Below are positions 47,009 through 56,668 of a stretch of 64,000 nt of DNA, one piece after another (position 1 is the stretch's first letter; each line of letters begins with the position of its first letter). The stretch is from Anabaena sp. UHCC 0187 (lineage in GTDB: Bacteria; Cyanobacteriota; Cyanobacteriia; Cyanobacteriales; Nostocaceae), in contig NZ_VILB01000011.1 in assembly GCF_009712035.1 (NCBI RefSeq), forward strand, positions 129,146-193,145. The letters run 5' to 3'. Under the pieces are notes generated by a model. It saw only the letters and a program-made list of their open reading frames with translations. It searched no databases and was not told the DNA's origin. A program made the position numbers and the translations under genes.

Positions 47009-47765
47009 GTTTATTGTCATAGTTGAAAGTGGTGCAGATGCCAGAACAGCTACTAAATTAGCCGAGCGAGTTTTGCAGGAAAACATTGATTGGTTAGATG
47101 ATGATATTCTGCAACATTGTTTTCAGTGGACTGGTTTAGAGGAAGGGACAGAATTTTCTTGTTGGAGTGATATTAAAAAAATATTAATATCATCAGGTTT
47201 AAAATTCCCAAAATATCGAGGTCATCATAGTAAGGGTGTACCCTTAAAAGCTGATGGAGCAGCATCTATCAAGATTCTTAATTTGGTACGGTTTCTGCAA
47301 AAAACTCGACAGATTAAAGCTGTTTTATTTATCCGTGATTTAGATAATCAACCAGAACGTAAAGAAGGAATTGAACAAGCACGTTCAGAACATATTAATA
47401 AAACGCCGAAATTAGAAATTATAATTGGTGCGGCTGATCCAAAACGTGAAGCATGGGTTTTAAATGGGTTTATTGCATCTAATCAAGAAGAGGAACAAAT
47501 TTTAGAAGAAATCAAAAATAAATTGAGTTTTGATCCTTGCATAGAGTCACACAGATTACGTGCTACTTCTGAGAAAGAACCTGAACGAATCAGAAATGTA
47601 AAAGTAGTAGTTGAACAACTTACAGGAGATGATATGGAACGGGAAAAGCAGTGTTGGGAAGAGACAAATTTAAAACATCTACGAGAAAGGGGAGTTGATA
47701 CAGGTTTGACAGATTATATTCAAGAAGTTGAGGAACGATTAGCTGCAATTATTATGTCTGAGTGA
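47001..47765 (+). CDS. Toprim-like (DUF4276-like) partner of the AAA ATPase
   Basis: 254 residues. VIVESGADARTATKL near the N terminus carries the Toprim-type Glu, and FIRDLDNQPERK near 113-124 the DxD. A PKREAWVLNGF segment follows near 150. It is translationally coupled to the ATPase gene. I assign it as the effector of a two-gene ATPase/Toprim system of no named type. The Toprim assignment is by motif order only. Confidence 0.6.
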   Translation: MIEFIVIVESGADARTATKLAERVLQENIDWLDDDILQHCFQWTGLEEGTEFSCWSDIKKILISSGLKFPKYRGHHSKGVPLKADGAASIKILNLVRFLQKTRQIKAVLFIRDLDNQPERKEGIEQARSEHINKTPKLEIIIGAADPKREAWVLNGFIASNQEEEQILEEIKNKLSFDPCIESHRLRATSEKEPERIRNVKVVVEQLTGDDMEREKQCWEETNLKHLRERGVDTGLTDYIQEVEERLAAIIMSE

Positions 47766-47807
47766 AAACAATTGGAAACAATACCTTTATAATTATTAAT
47801 TCCCAAA

Positions 47808-48212
47808 CTAACCTTTATTCCCAGCCCAAATAATAACAGTATCTTGATACTCTTTAAACATTGAATCCGCAGTTACAAGCATCATACTTTCCATCTGTGC
47901 TTGTGCAATGATCATTCTATCAAAAGGATCTCGATGATGCAAAGGTAAAACCACCGTTCTGAGTGCATGAGAAGTTGTAATTTCCAAAGATTTCGCCCCC
48001 AATTTCATCATCCGGCTAGAAATATAACTATCCAGTGGTTCTGGTAATGGTAACTTACCAATTGCAACTTTTATCCCCATTTCCCACACACTAGCCACAG
48101 AAAGCCATAGTTCATTGCTTTCATCAGCAATATGTGAAATGACCTCTTCATTCAAACGCTCAGGTTGAGCAAACCACCATAAAAAACACTGTGTATCTAA
48201 TAAAAGTTTCAC
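47808..48212 (-). CDS. VapC-like PIN-domain toxin
   Basis: 134 residues with the PIN acidic residues: LLLDTQCFLWW (Asp6), VWEMGIK (Glu near 44), and HHRDPFDRMIIAQA (Asp near 95-98). VapC toxins are RNases. It overlaps the antitoxin gene by 4 bp. It probably stabilises the element. Confidence 0.88.
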   Translation of the reverse strand: MKLLLDTQCFLWWFAQPERLNEEVISHIADESNELWLSVASVWEMGIKVAIGKLPLPEPLDSYISSRMMKLGAKSLEITTSHALRTVVLPLHHRDPFDRMIIAQAQMESMMLVTADSMFKEYQDTVIIWAGNKG

Positions 48213-48454
48213 TCCTTATTCCCCTCAAACGCTGCTAAAATGTCATCCGGTAAAGGAGCATTAAAGTCTTCTGGAATTACAAATTTTCCTCGATCTTGTC
48301 CTAAACTATCTCTGCGGTGAGACGAGACACTAAACGGAACTAACTTAGCCACGGGAACACCCCGATTAGAAATAATAATCTCTTCCCCATGTTCTACACG
48401 GGATAATAGGCGTGACAGGTTGGTTTTAGCTTGATGGATATTTACAGTTTCCAC
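48209..48454 (-). CDS. Phd/YefM-family antitoxin
   Basis: 81 residues. The N-terminal METVNIHQAKTNLSRLLSRV and GEEIIISNRGVPVAKLVP are the Phd/YefM DNA-binding pattern. The C-terminal tail would wrap the PIN toxin encoded next to it. Confidence 0.88.
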   Translation of the reverse strand: METVNIHQAKTNLSRLLSRVEHGEEIIISNRGVPVAKLVPFSVSSHRRDSLGQDRGKFVIPEDFNAPLPDDILAAFEGNKE

Positions 48455-48658
48455 AGGTTTATAGCTAAGTCTACAAACTTAGTTTACTTTGATTCCTTAA
48501 TTTTGGCAAGAATTAAAAAGAAAACTTCAAATTACAATATGCTACATTTGAAGCGGGATAGTTAAAAAGTCACAAAGCTATAGTTTAGGTTCTATATACC
48601 TAACTGGTGCGCCAAACTCTAGTATGAGCGTATACCGCGAACTGCTTTTTACTATATC

Positions 48659-48735
48659 GTTTGATTAGCTCAGTTGGTAGAGCAATTGACACTTAATTGA
48701 TCAATAGGTCACAGGTTCAACTCCTGTATCAAACC
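48659..48735 (+). tRNA. degenerate tRNA-Lys (CUU)-like gene
   Basis: Acceptor GTTTGAT/ATCAAAC pairs perfectly. The D stem GCTC/GAGC and T arm ACAGG-TTCAACT-CCTGT are good. The anticodon loop reads CACTTAA: anticodon CTT but A at position 33 instead of the universal U. Four extra bases (TTGA) disturb the 3' side of the anticodon stem. Probably not functional in decoding. Confidence 0.6.
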
Positions 48736-48738
48736 CCA

Positions 48739-48813
48739 GGAAGTTAGCTCATTTGGTAGAGCAGTTGACCCATAATCAACGTGTAGCAGGTTCGATTCCT
48801 GCACTTTTCACCA
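48739..48813 (+). tRNA. degenerate tRNA-Met (CAU)-like gene
   Basis: The D stem and T arm (GCAGG-TTCGATT-CCTGC) are intact, the anticodon arm is GTTGA-CCCATAA-TCAAC with anticodon CAT, and CCA is encoded at the 3' end. Position 33 is C rather than U, and the acceptor stem has a mismatch and G-U pairs. It lies 4 bp after the Lys-like gene. Confidence 0.6.
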
Positions 48814-48814
48814 A

Positions 48815-48898
48815 CCTCGTCCAGGTTAAAGGACAATACCCTGTCACGGTAGCAAATGGTAAAGGAGAAATCCTGCGGTTCGACTCCGTAATTATCAC
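48815..48898 (+). tRNA. highly degenerate tRNA-Asp (GUC)-like sequence
   Basis: The anticodon loop CTGTCAC (GTC) in a short stem ACC/GGT and a T arm TGCGG-TTCGACT-CCGTA are recognisable. There are extra bases between them, and no clean acceptor stem. A remnant of a tRNA gene array rather than a working gene. Confidence 0.4.
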
Positions 48899-49185
48899 AA
48901 CTCTGCGGTGCAAGTATTTTGCTTGTCTTCATTACTCGCAAGAGCGATGTTTGCAAGCAGCAGTTAATGAGTCCGCGCAACTGCATCTCTCCCTAACTTG
49001 AGTATATCCTTCAACTTGCTAACCGCAAAATGAACGCTATATCTGATGGTCGTTTTTTCTCGAAGTTACTACGGAGTAGCTTAGTTAAAATTACTTCTAT
49101 CTTCATCCAGTTTTCGAGTCGCTTTTGTCCACCCATTGACTGTAACACTTACTTGCATTTGCAGAGTTTTCAAGAAAGTTGTATT

Positions 49186-50790
49186 ATGGTATATTACAAA
49201 AAACTGGAATCAATCTCAAAATTAGTCAGTAACTTGGTAGAAAATATCCTCAAAAATACTATTATGTGGAAAACCTTTTATATCAAACCTAACGAAATCG
49301 GTATTTTATATCACCGCAGCGATTTTAAAAAAGTATTAGAACCTGGTGAATATACTTATTTTGGTCGTCATTGGCAACTTAAAACCTATGACCTGAATCA
49401 ACCAGAAGCAGAAATTGAAAACCTAGAATTATTATTGCGAAATCATGGAACAGAACTAGAACAATATTTATTAATTGTTAAAACTACATTCAATGAAGTT
49501 GCTTTAGTTCGTTTAGGTCAAAATTGGATAAGCATTGCACCAAATCAGTTACGAGCTTTTTGGCGTGGTTTTATAGAAGTAGAGACTCATCTTTTCAACT
49601 TAGAAGAAAACTGGGAATTACCTAATTCATTTGTTCAACAATTGCGCTCAATTACATTAAATGGATTAAAGAAATTCCCAATCTTTGAATATGAGATTGG
49701 TTTACTATATCAACAAAATAATTTTATTCGACCTTTAGAACCAGGAGAATATGCTTTTTGGTCAATAAATAAAGATGTGACAGTGCGGAGTATTAGCAGA
49801 ATTATTCCTAATCCTGATTTTCCTTTAGAAGATGTCCTAATTGAAAAACATCCCGATTTTGTAGCAGCTTATTGTGAAAATGTACAATTACAAAATTCAC
49901 AAGTTGCAATTGTTCGTTATCAAAAAAAAGTAATTGCTATTTTACCACCCACAAGCCGAAAACTATTTTGGCAAGGTGTGGAAGTGGAAATTATTGATAT
50001 TAGTACAGATGCAAAATTACCACCTGTATTAATTTCCGAATTGGTGGAAGGAACAGCAGAAGTAAAAACATTAAGTCGGAATTATTTACATATTTGTCAA
50101 GTTCCTCCCCAACACATTGGACTATTATATATTAATCAGGAATTTCAAACCCAATTACAATCAGGATTAAATGCTTGGTGGATTTTTGGAAAATCATTTA
50201 ATACGGAAACTATTGATTTGAGATTACAAAATATGGAAATTTCTGGTCAAGAAATCCTCTCAAAAGATAAAGTCCCATTGCGGTTAAATTTAACTGCTGG
50301 TTTCCGCATTCAAGACATCTTAAAAGCCAAAAATGGGTTATCAGATATTACTGGATTTTTGTACAAAGAATTGCAATTTGCTTTGCGGGGTGCGGTGGGA
50401 GAAAGAACTTTAGATGCTTTATTGGAAGATAAAGGAGCGATTGATCAAAGTATTTCTGAATATATTCGTGAGAAAGCCTCTGAATATGGAATTGAAGTAG
50501 ATTCTGTGGGGGTCAAAGATATTATTTTACCTGGGGAAATTAAGGCGATTTTAAGTAAGGTTGTGGAAGCGGAAAAAGCTGCTCAAGCTAATGTTGTTAG
50601 ACGGAGGGAAGAGACTGCTGCGACTCGAAGTATGTTGAATACTGCGAAGGTCATGGAAGATAATCCAGTCGCATTAAGATTGAAGGAATTGGAAGTTTTA
50701 GAACGAATTGCGGAGAAGATTGATCGAATTCAAGTTAATGGGAGTTTGGATAGTATTTTAACCGATTTGATTAGAATGAATCCGCAGTGA
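49186..50790 (+). CDS. SPFH/slipin-like protein with three related N-terminal modules
   Basis: About 534 residues from the ATG at 49186. A start at 49264 (MWKTFYIKP) is also plausible, and the open frame reaches back to 49030. Three repeats share a pattern: IKPNEIGILYHRSDFKKVLE, FEYEIGLLYQQNNFIRPLE and PPQHIGLLYINQEFQTQLQ. The last leads into an SPFH domain (LRLQNMEISGQEILSKDKV ... LRLNLTAGFRI). A C-terminal coiled coil (EAEKAAQANVVRRREETAA) completes it. SPFH proteins form membrane-linked oligomers. No clear membrane helix is visible. Confidence 0.65.
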   Translation: MVYYKKLESISKLVSNLVENILKNTIMWKTFYIKPNEIGILYHRSDFKKVLEPGEYTYFGRHWQLKTYDLNQPEAEIENLELLLRNHGTELEQYLLIVKTTFNEVALVRLGQNWISIAPNQLRAFWRGFIEVETHLFNLEENWELPNSFVQQLRSITLNGLKKFPIFEYEIGLLYQQNNFIRPLEPGEYAFWSINKDVTVRSISRIIPNPDFPLEDVLIEKHPDFVAAYCENVQLQNSQVAIVRYQKKVIAILPPTSRKLFWQGVEVEIIDISTDAKLPPVLISELVEGTAEVKTLSRNYLHICQVPPQHIGLLYINQEFQTQLQSGLNAWWIFGKSFNTETIDLRLQNMEISGQEILSKDKVPLRLNLTAGFRIQDILKAKNGLSDITGFLYKELQFALRGAVGERTLDALLEDKGAIDQSISEYIREKASEYGIEVDSVGVKDIILPGEIKAILSKVVEAEKAAQANVVRRREETAATRSMLNTAKVMEDNPVALRLKELEVLERIAEKIDRIQVNGSLDSILTDLIRMNPQ

Positions 50791-50850
50791 TCATATCAAC
50801 TTTGATTTTTGTAATTTGCTATAATCAAAGCAAGCTTGAAAAATCCTGCT

Positions 50851-51428
50851 ATGATAGCCATTCCCCAACAACTGCCAAAAATGACCATTGAGGAATATCT
50901 CGCATGGGAACTTGACCAGGATATTCGCTATGAATACATCAACGGCGAAGTTTTTGCCATGACAGGTGGTACAATTCCCCATAATGATATTACTCTCAAT
51001 CTTTACAATATTTTACATCCCCATCTTCGTGCTAGAGGTGATCGAATAAATATATTAGATGTAAAAGTGCAAATTAGTCCTAACAGTGTATATTTCTATC
51101 CTGATCTTATCGTTAGTTGTCACCCTGATGACCTCAACGCCTGCAAATTTATTCAACATCCCAAATTAATCGTTGAAGTTCTTTCTCCTGGTACAAGCAG
51201 TAAAGATAGAGGGGAAAATTCAGATATTATCTAACAATGCCCAGTTTACAAGAATACATCTTGATTGATTCTGAAAAAATCTCTGTTGAACGTTATTGTC
51301 GAGGAGAAGGAAGAATGTGGCTTTATTATCCCTATAGTAGTGGAGATATTGTCACCTTATCAAGCATTGAATTTGAATTTTCCATAGAAATGCTTTATGA
51401 TGGTGTGGGATTGGAAACAGAAACATAA
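50851..51428 (+). pseudogene. Uma2-family (DUF820) gene with a frameshift
   Basis: The first part (MIAIPQQLPKMTIEEYLAWE) and the second part (MPSLQEYILIDSEKISVERY) together make one Uma2 protein of about 190 residues. The frame breaks in the A-run at 51215-51218: adding one A restores KFRYYLTMPSLQEY. Uma2 is a PD-(D/E)xK-type family of uncertain role, very abundant in cyanobacteria. A sequencing error in the homopolymer would be the alternative. Confidence 0.75.
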
Positions 51429-51489
51429 AATCACATTTCCCAAATAAATTTGATTAATGTCAGCTAAAATTTAATACCTTATTAAAATT

Positions 51490-52068
51490 ATGGCAAAGCG
51501 CAAAAAAAGCAATCTTCAATGGATTAAAGAAACCCTAGAATTAAAACCTGATCATCACTGGGAAGGCCCTGATGATTATAAGATTTTTGTAGCCGGGAGG
51601 GGTGCAGTTCGCTTTAATGTTCCCCAGAATTGGGTGTTTGAACCACAGGAAAAATCTTTCAAGTTCATGGATAAAAAACCACCTGATGATGATTGTTGTT
51701 TAGAGGTATCTTACAATCATGTACCACCTAATGATTGGACTCTATTTCCCCTGAAATCTACTTTGAAAAAAATCATGGAAGATGATAGCCGTGATGTGAT
51801 TGAAAGGGGAGAAGTGATTACTGTTAAGCGACAAACAGCCAAAATTATGTGGCGTGAAATTAAATTTATTGATACTCAAACCGAACCCAGAGAAGCATTT
51901 TCTAGAACTTGTGTTGGTTTAGGTTCTAATATTCAATGTTTGATTACTTTTGATTATTGGGCAGATCAAGCGGAACAATTAATACCTGTGTGGGATGAAG
52001 CCATGCGGAGTTTGACACTAGGATTATATATCAGAGATCCGAGAACAGGTTTAGCTTTCCCAGACTAA
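51490..52068 (+). CDS. conserved hypothetical protein
   Basis: 192 residues. Basic N terminus (MAKRKKSNLQWIKETLELKP), then a beta-rich domain containing GAVRFNVPQNWVFEP and SRTCVGLGSNIQCLITFDYW, and the ending LTLGLYIRDPRTGLAFPD. I do not recognise the family. A copy of its 3' end recurs at 53550-53609. Confidence 0.55.
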   Translation: MAKRKKSNLQWIKETLELKPDHHWEGPDDYKIFVAGRGAVRFNVPQNWVFEPQEKSFKFMDKKPPDDDCCLEVSYNHVPPNDWTLFPLKSTLKKIMEDDSRDVIERGEVITVKRQTAKIMWREIKFIDTQTEPREAFSRTCVGLGSNIQCLITFDYWADQAEQLIPVWDEAMRSLTLGLYIRDPRTGLAFPD

Positions 52069-52211
52069 AATGCAAAAGAAAATAACCTCAGCTTGAAGTC
52101 AGTGACGCGGATTTGAGTTATTTATAGATTTTGGTGAACATTATTTTCAAGATTTTCGGTAAACTGGAAACTGCAAATTAAACCATTACACAGATTAGTA
52201 ATTCAATATTC

Positions 52212-52727
52212 ATGGCAAATCCCACCGCAACTCTGGAAACTTCCCTTGGTACTATTACTCTTGAGCTATTTACCGATGTTATGCCCATAACAGCGGGAAA
52301 TTTCATCAAATTGGCCAAAAGTGGGTTTTATGATGGTCTGCATTTCCACCGGGTGATTAAAAACTTCATGGTGCAGTTTGGTTGTCCTCACAGTAAAGAT
52401 CCTAGCTCTCCTCGTGCAGGAACGGGTAATAGTCCCGATGGTTGCATTCAAGATGAGCATCCGGAAGATGGGAAACTGTCTAACGAACCAGGAACTCTAT
52501 CTATGGCTAATACGGGGGCCCCTAATAGTGGCAGTTGCCAGTTTTTCATCAACACTGTCCACAACTCCTATCTAGATTGGTTTACAGCCGGTCAATCTAA
52601 GCATCCTGTTTTCGGTCGGGTTACTGAAGGGATGGATGTATTGAAAGCCATTGAAACCACACCAACCGGACCTGGCGATCGCCCCAAAACACCTGTTAAA
52701 ATGATCAAAGTGACTATTCACGAATAA
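52212..52727 (+). CDS. cyclophilin-type peptidyl-prolyl isomerase
   Basis: 171 residues. [15 protein letters not shown] holds the catalytic Arg. [18 protein letters not shown] and [13 protein letters not shown] are classic cyclophilin signatures. There is no signal peptide, so it is cytoplasmic. A housekeeping-type gene inside the nifD element. Confidence 0.93.
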   Translation: MANPTATLETSLGTITLELFTDVMPITAGNFIKLAKSGFYDGLHFHRVIKNFMVQFGCPHSKDPSSPRAGTGNSPDGCIQDEHPEDGKLSNEPGTLSMANTGAPNSGSCQFFINTVHNSYLDWFTAGQSKHPVFGRVTEGMDVLKAIETTPTGPGDRPKTPVKMIKVTIHE

Positions 52728-52832
52728 AATTAAGGATTGCTGCGGAGGTTTCTCCGCACACCGCTATCTTCAGGTAAAATCCTATATTTCTCATGAAAGA
52801 ACTCCACAGAAAAACTAATCTGATCAAACAAA

Positions 52833-53408
52833 CTAACCTTGTGTTTCTTCTTCGGTAAAAATAGGAGGCCATAATTCAGAAATAGCTAATTCCCAACCTG
52901 GAAAAAGTTCTGGTAAAGTTAAAATATCCCCATTATTTAAAATAGTTGGTTCACCTTGATGACGATAAACTGTTACAGTTTCTTCATCAGGATCAATTAA
53001 AATTCCAATCACAGCACCTAAGTTTATAAAGTTGAGAATTTTAGTAACTAAAGGTTTAATTCTATCACTTTGAGATTTAATTTCTACTACTAAATCTGGT
53101 ACAAGTTCGCCAAAATAACGGGGACTTTGACGCAACCTTGCAGCCCGAACAAAAGAAACATCTGGTGCGGTGAGATTGCTATCAGGTAAAATAAAACCAC
53201 CAGCAGAATCAAATACTCTTCCTAAACGACGAGGATAAACCCAGTTAGCTAATAGTCGGCTAAAAAGAATACCAACTTCACTAGATACAATATCTGATGG
53301 ACCCACAATAGAAATTCTCCCGTTTGTTAACTCAACATCATAATCTAAACCGGCTTCACTAAAAGCGGTTTGGACTTGTTCTACATCTTTAATTGTCATA
53401 ATTAACAT
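52833..53408 (-). CDS. Uma2-family (DUF820) protein
   Basis: 191 residues. DSNLTAPDVSFVRAARL and LVPDLVVEIKSQSDRIKPLV form the PD-(D/E)xK-like core (Asp, ExK). It ends FPGWELAISELWPP. Intact, unlike the copy at 50851-51428. Confidence 0.85.
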   Translation of the reverse strand: MLIMTIKDVEQVQTAFSEAGLDYDVELTNGRISIVGPSDIVSSEVGILFSRLLANWVYPRRLGRVFDSAGGFILPDSNLTAPDVSFVRAARLRQSPRYFGELVPDLVVEIKSQSDRIKPLVTKILNFINLGAVIGILIDPDEETVTVYRHQGEPTILNNGDILTLPELFPGWELAISELWPPIFTEEETQG

Positions 53409-53549
53409 AAAATCATCCTCCTAATATACAGAATTTAGTTAACTAATATTTTACACCATTTGTCTGATAGCGTAGCGTTGGGCAAGCCATATCAGGATAT
53501 CCAGAATTTTAGGATTTATTTACCCTTATTGTTATGCGATCGCCCGTAG

Positions 53550-53609
53550 AGTTTGACATTGGGATTATATATTAGAGATCCACGAACTGGTTTAGCTTTA
53601 CCTGATTGA
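53550..53609 (+). pseudogene. duplicated 3' fragment of the 51490-52068 gene
   Basis: Encodes SLTLGLYIRDPRTGLALPD and a stop, almost the same as the end of the 192-residue hypothetical protein. No upstream part remains; the sequence before it is a dispersed repeat with GCGATCGC. It marks an old duplication or deletion upstream of the histidine kinase gene. Confidence 0.7.
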
Positions 53610-53717
53610 AATCCGTAGTTATAATGTATATATGGGAAAATGAGATCAAGGAAGGTTGCATTGCTACTGAGTTCGTGATTCAAATCCCAGTTAACCAGTC
53701 AAGGGAAAATAAAAATC

Positions 53718-55004
53718 ATGATTGCAGAAGCAGGGTATTTTGACAAGCAGCAACAAACAGAAGAAGCTCTGAGAGATTCTCAAAGAGAATTACTAGCATT
53801 GTTCAATGCTATCGAGGATGTGATTCTGGTTGTCAGTGCAGAGGGAAAATACTTAAAAGTTGCCCCTAGTAGCGCCCCGTCATTATACAAACCTCCTGCG
53901 GAAATAGTCGGTAAAACAGTCAAAGAGGTTTTTCCTCCGGCTTTTGCTGATTATTTTCTGCATTACATGAAACAAACTGTTGCTACCAAGAAAACTGTAA
54001 AAATAGAATATAGCTTACCAATTGGTGATCAGGAAGTTTGGTTTGAGGCTAGTATTGCACCTATGGGAGATGATAATGTAGTTATCGTAGCCAGGGATAT
54101 TAATGATCGCAAACGTCTAGAAGAGCAACTCCGTCAACAAGCACAAGATTTAGAACAAACTCTTCAAGAACTTAAACAGACCCAAGCCCAGATGATTCAT
54201 TCGGAAAAAATGTCAAGTTTGGGACAATTAGTAGCAGGAGTAGCTCACGAAATTAACAATCCTGTAAATTTTATTCATGGTAATATTACTCCTCTTCATG
54301 AATATATTCAATACCTTTTAAAATTAATTGAATTATATCAAAAATACGACGTTGATAATCACCCAGAAATTCAGGAACTTATAGATGAGATTGATTTGGA
54401 ATATATCAAAGAAGATTTACCCAAAACTCTTAACTCTATGAATGTTGGTACTGAGCGGATTCGGCAAATTGTTCTATCTCTGCGAACTTTTTCTCGCATG
54501 GATGAAGCAGATTTTAAAGAGGTGGATATTCACGCAGGAATTAATAGTACATTAATGATTTTAAAACGTCGTCTTCAAGATATTGAAGTGATTACAGACT
54601 ATGGCAAATTACCTTTGGTACAATGCTACGCTGGAGAACTTAATCAGGTATTTATGAATATTCTGGTGAATGGGATTGATGCTATAGAACAACGAAATTC
54701 TCAACTGACATTAGCAGAAATTCAAGCCAATCCTGGAAAGATTCACGTGCGAACTGAGCTAGTTAATTCTCAGTGGCTAGAAATTGCGATCGCAGATAAC
54801 GGAATCGGGATGAATGAGCAAGTTCAAAAACAGATGATGAATCCATTTTTCACCACTAAATCTGTTGGTAAAGGCACGGGTTTAGGAATGTCTATCAGTT
54901 ATCAAATCATTACGGAAAGACATGGAGGGAAACTAGATTGTCACTCAATTCCCGGTAAAGGGACAGAGTTTATCATTCAAATTCCCATTCATCAAGGAAA
55001 ATAG
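53718..55004 (+). CDS. PAS-domain sensor histidine kinase
   Basis: 428 residues. A PAS domain (about 20-135) is followed by a short coiled coil. The H-box is KMSSLGQLVAGVAHEINNP near 170, the N-box NQVFMNILVNGIDAIEQ near 313, and G boxes DNGIGM and GKGTGLGMS. No membrane helices, so soluble. No response regulator is adjacent, so it is an orphan kinase. Confidence 0.92.
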   Translation: MIAEAGYFDKQQQTEEALRDSQRELLALFNAIEDVILVVSAEGKYLKVAPSSAPSLYKPPAEIVGKTVKEVFPPAFADYFLHYMKQTVATKKTVKIEYSLPIGDQEVWFEASIAPMGDDNVVIVARDINDRKRLEEQLRQQAQDLEQTLQELKQTQAQMIHSEKMSSLGQLVAGVAHEINNPVNFIHGNITPLHEYIQYLLKLIELYQKYDVDNHPEIQELIDEIDLEYIKEDLPKTLNSMNVGTERIRQIVLSLRTFSRMDEADFKEVDIHAGINSTLMILKRRLQDIEVITDYGKLPLVQCYAGELNQVFMNILVNGIDAIEQRNSQLTLAEIQANPGKIHVRTELVNSQWLEIAIADNGIGMNEQVQKQMMNPFFTTKSVGKGTGLGMSISYQIITERHGGKLDCHSIPGKGTEFIIQIPIHQGK

Positions 55005-55165
55005 AGCAAAATTTTATTAATTGTAGCATTTGTCAGAAATGGCTAACGCCTCCCGTCAGGGATACAGGATATCCAGGATTTTAGGATTTACAGGATGTAA
55101 TTGATTATTTTTTCAAATTATGTTATGTATCCAATATATCTGTAATCGGCTTTATCTAAAATTGA

Positions 55166-55921
55166 ATGGGAGTTTATATATCCATGATAAGCCAACAAAA
55201 TACAAGTAATAAAGTTATTCAAGAACTACAAAACCAAATTGGCGAAAAAATAATCACTTCTTTTGATATGGTTGCACAAGATAGAAGTAATTATTTTGCT
55301 AAAAATCCTTATCAACATCAAAGACCTTCCATAGAATCATCTAATTCAATTGTCAATGGCTATGCAAAATGTAATGGAGGGATATCAGTAGCAGCTAATT
55401 TAGTACCAGGTCTATTGGGAATGTTAGCAGTTGCTCCAGAAATTATCACAGTCATGCGAAACCAAATTGCCATGATTTATGATGTGGGTGTAGCTTATGA
55501 CAAGCAGCAATATTTAAACAAAGAACTATTAGCAGGTGTCTTAATTTCTTCATTGGGTACAGGATTAATTACCCCCGGCATAAATGCAGTAGCAAATAGA
55601 GTTATTATTGCTCAAGGTAGTAAAATCATCGCTCGAAAAGTAAGCACGCCAATATTTCAAGATATGGCTCGTTGGATAGCAGGAAAATATGCCCAACAGA
55701 TATTGAAATCAAGTGTTAGTAAATATTTACCTGTAGTTGGTTCTACTGCTATGGGTTTATGGTCAGCCTATTCAACTAAACAAGTAGGTAATAAGTCTAT
55801 TCAAATATTTGAAAAAGAAATTGAGATATTAGATGAGACTCAATCATTAAGTGAATCTAGCATTGAATATACTGATAATCTTCTTTCTACATCTGACGTG
55901 GAAGTAAATATTTTCACATAA
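55166..55921 (+). CDS. EcsC-like hydrophobic hypothetical protein
   Basis: 251 residues (alternative ATG at 55184). A hydrophobic, Gly/Ala-rich middle (about 65-200) includes GGISVAANLVPGLLGMLAVAPEII and KYLPVVGSTAMGLWSAYSTKQ. This resembles EcsC/DUF697-type membrane-associated proteins. The C-terminal tail is acidic. Function unknown. Confidence 0.5.
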   Translation: MGVYISMISQQNTSNKVIQELQNQIGEKIITSFDMVAQDRSNYFAKNPYQHQRPSIESSNSIVNGYAKCNGGISVAANLVPGLLGMLAVAPEIITVMRNQIAMIYDVGVAYDKQQYLNKELLAGVLISSLGTGLITPGINAVANRVIIAQGSKIIARKVSTPIFQDMARWIAGKYAQQILKSSVSKYLPVVGSTAMGLWSAYSTKQVGNKSIQIFEKEIEILDETQSLSESSIEYTDNLLSTSDVEVNIFT

Positions 55922-56668
55922 CGGAAAAAATGTACATTAAGCAAGTGGGAAAGTTAATGGGATTTTCTGAGGTAGATGTTGCAGAACTGATGTTAGCTTA
56001 TTAAAGCTTCAGATTTACCTAGAAAAGCAATTAGCAAATTTATTAAGTGAACTGGAAGAATTAGGAGAGGAGCAAAATTAATGAGTCAATACAGTAATAG
56101 GGGGCATCATATTTTTAATTTGTCTTTTTTTACTAGGTTATTTGTCTGACGCACCCTACTATTTAGTCTAAAAAATTAAAATTCAAAACATTATCCTATA
56201 TAACCAAATCACCAAACTTCAAAAATTCACAACCATCTCAAACTCAGACAGAATCAGACCTTTACTACTTGTAGTTATCCACAAACAATGTTATTATCAA
56301 ACATAATAAAATCCATTTAGTCTAAAAATTAAACTCTCTTAATTCCCCAACAAAAAAACCTGAATTTACCGCACCTTTCCACCAACATGATCAAGTTCCA
56401 GGGAATATAAATTGATATTCTAAAAAACCTGGATATATAAGATTTTTTATTCTGGTATTTATAAATCAGCTTATTTATAGATTAAAAAATATTGTTTCTG
56501 CATCTAAACACCAATTATAACTTGAAATTGATTCACAAAATTTGCTTAACAGTGGCTTAAAATTCTCAAGTCAATAAAATTGTTTATCTCAAACAGTTTT
56601 TCATCTTGATAGATGAATACTGTTTATTTAATAGTAGAGATATTTTATAAAACGTCTCTACTATGACT
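55922..56668. other. gene-poor region inside the nifD element
   Basis: 747 bp, strongly AT-rich. It contains a 24-codon frame at 55930-56004 (MYIKQVGKLMGFSEVDVAEL...) followed by an out-of-frame ...LANLLSELEELGEEQN stop. Together they look like a decayed small gene. There is no trace of the missing nifD segment here on either strand. Confidence 0.5.
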
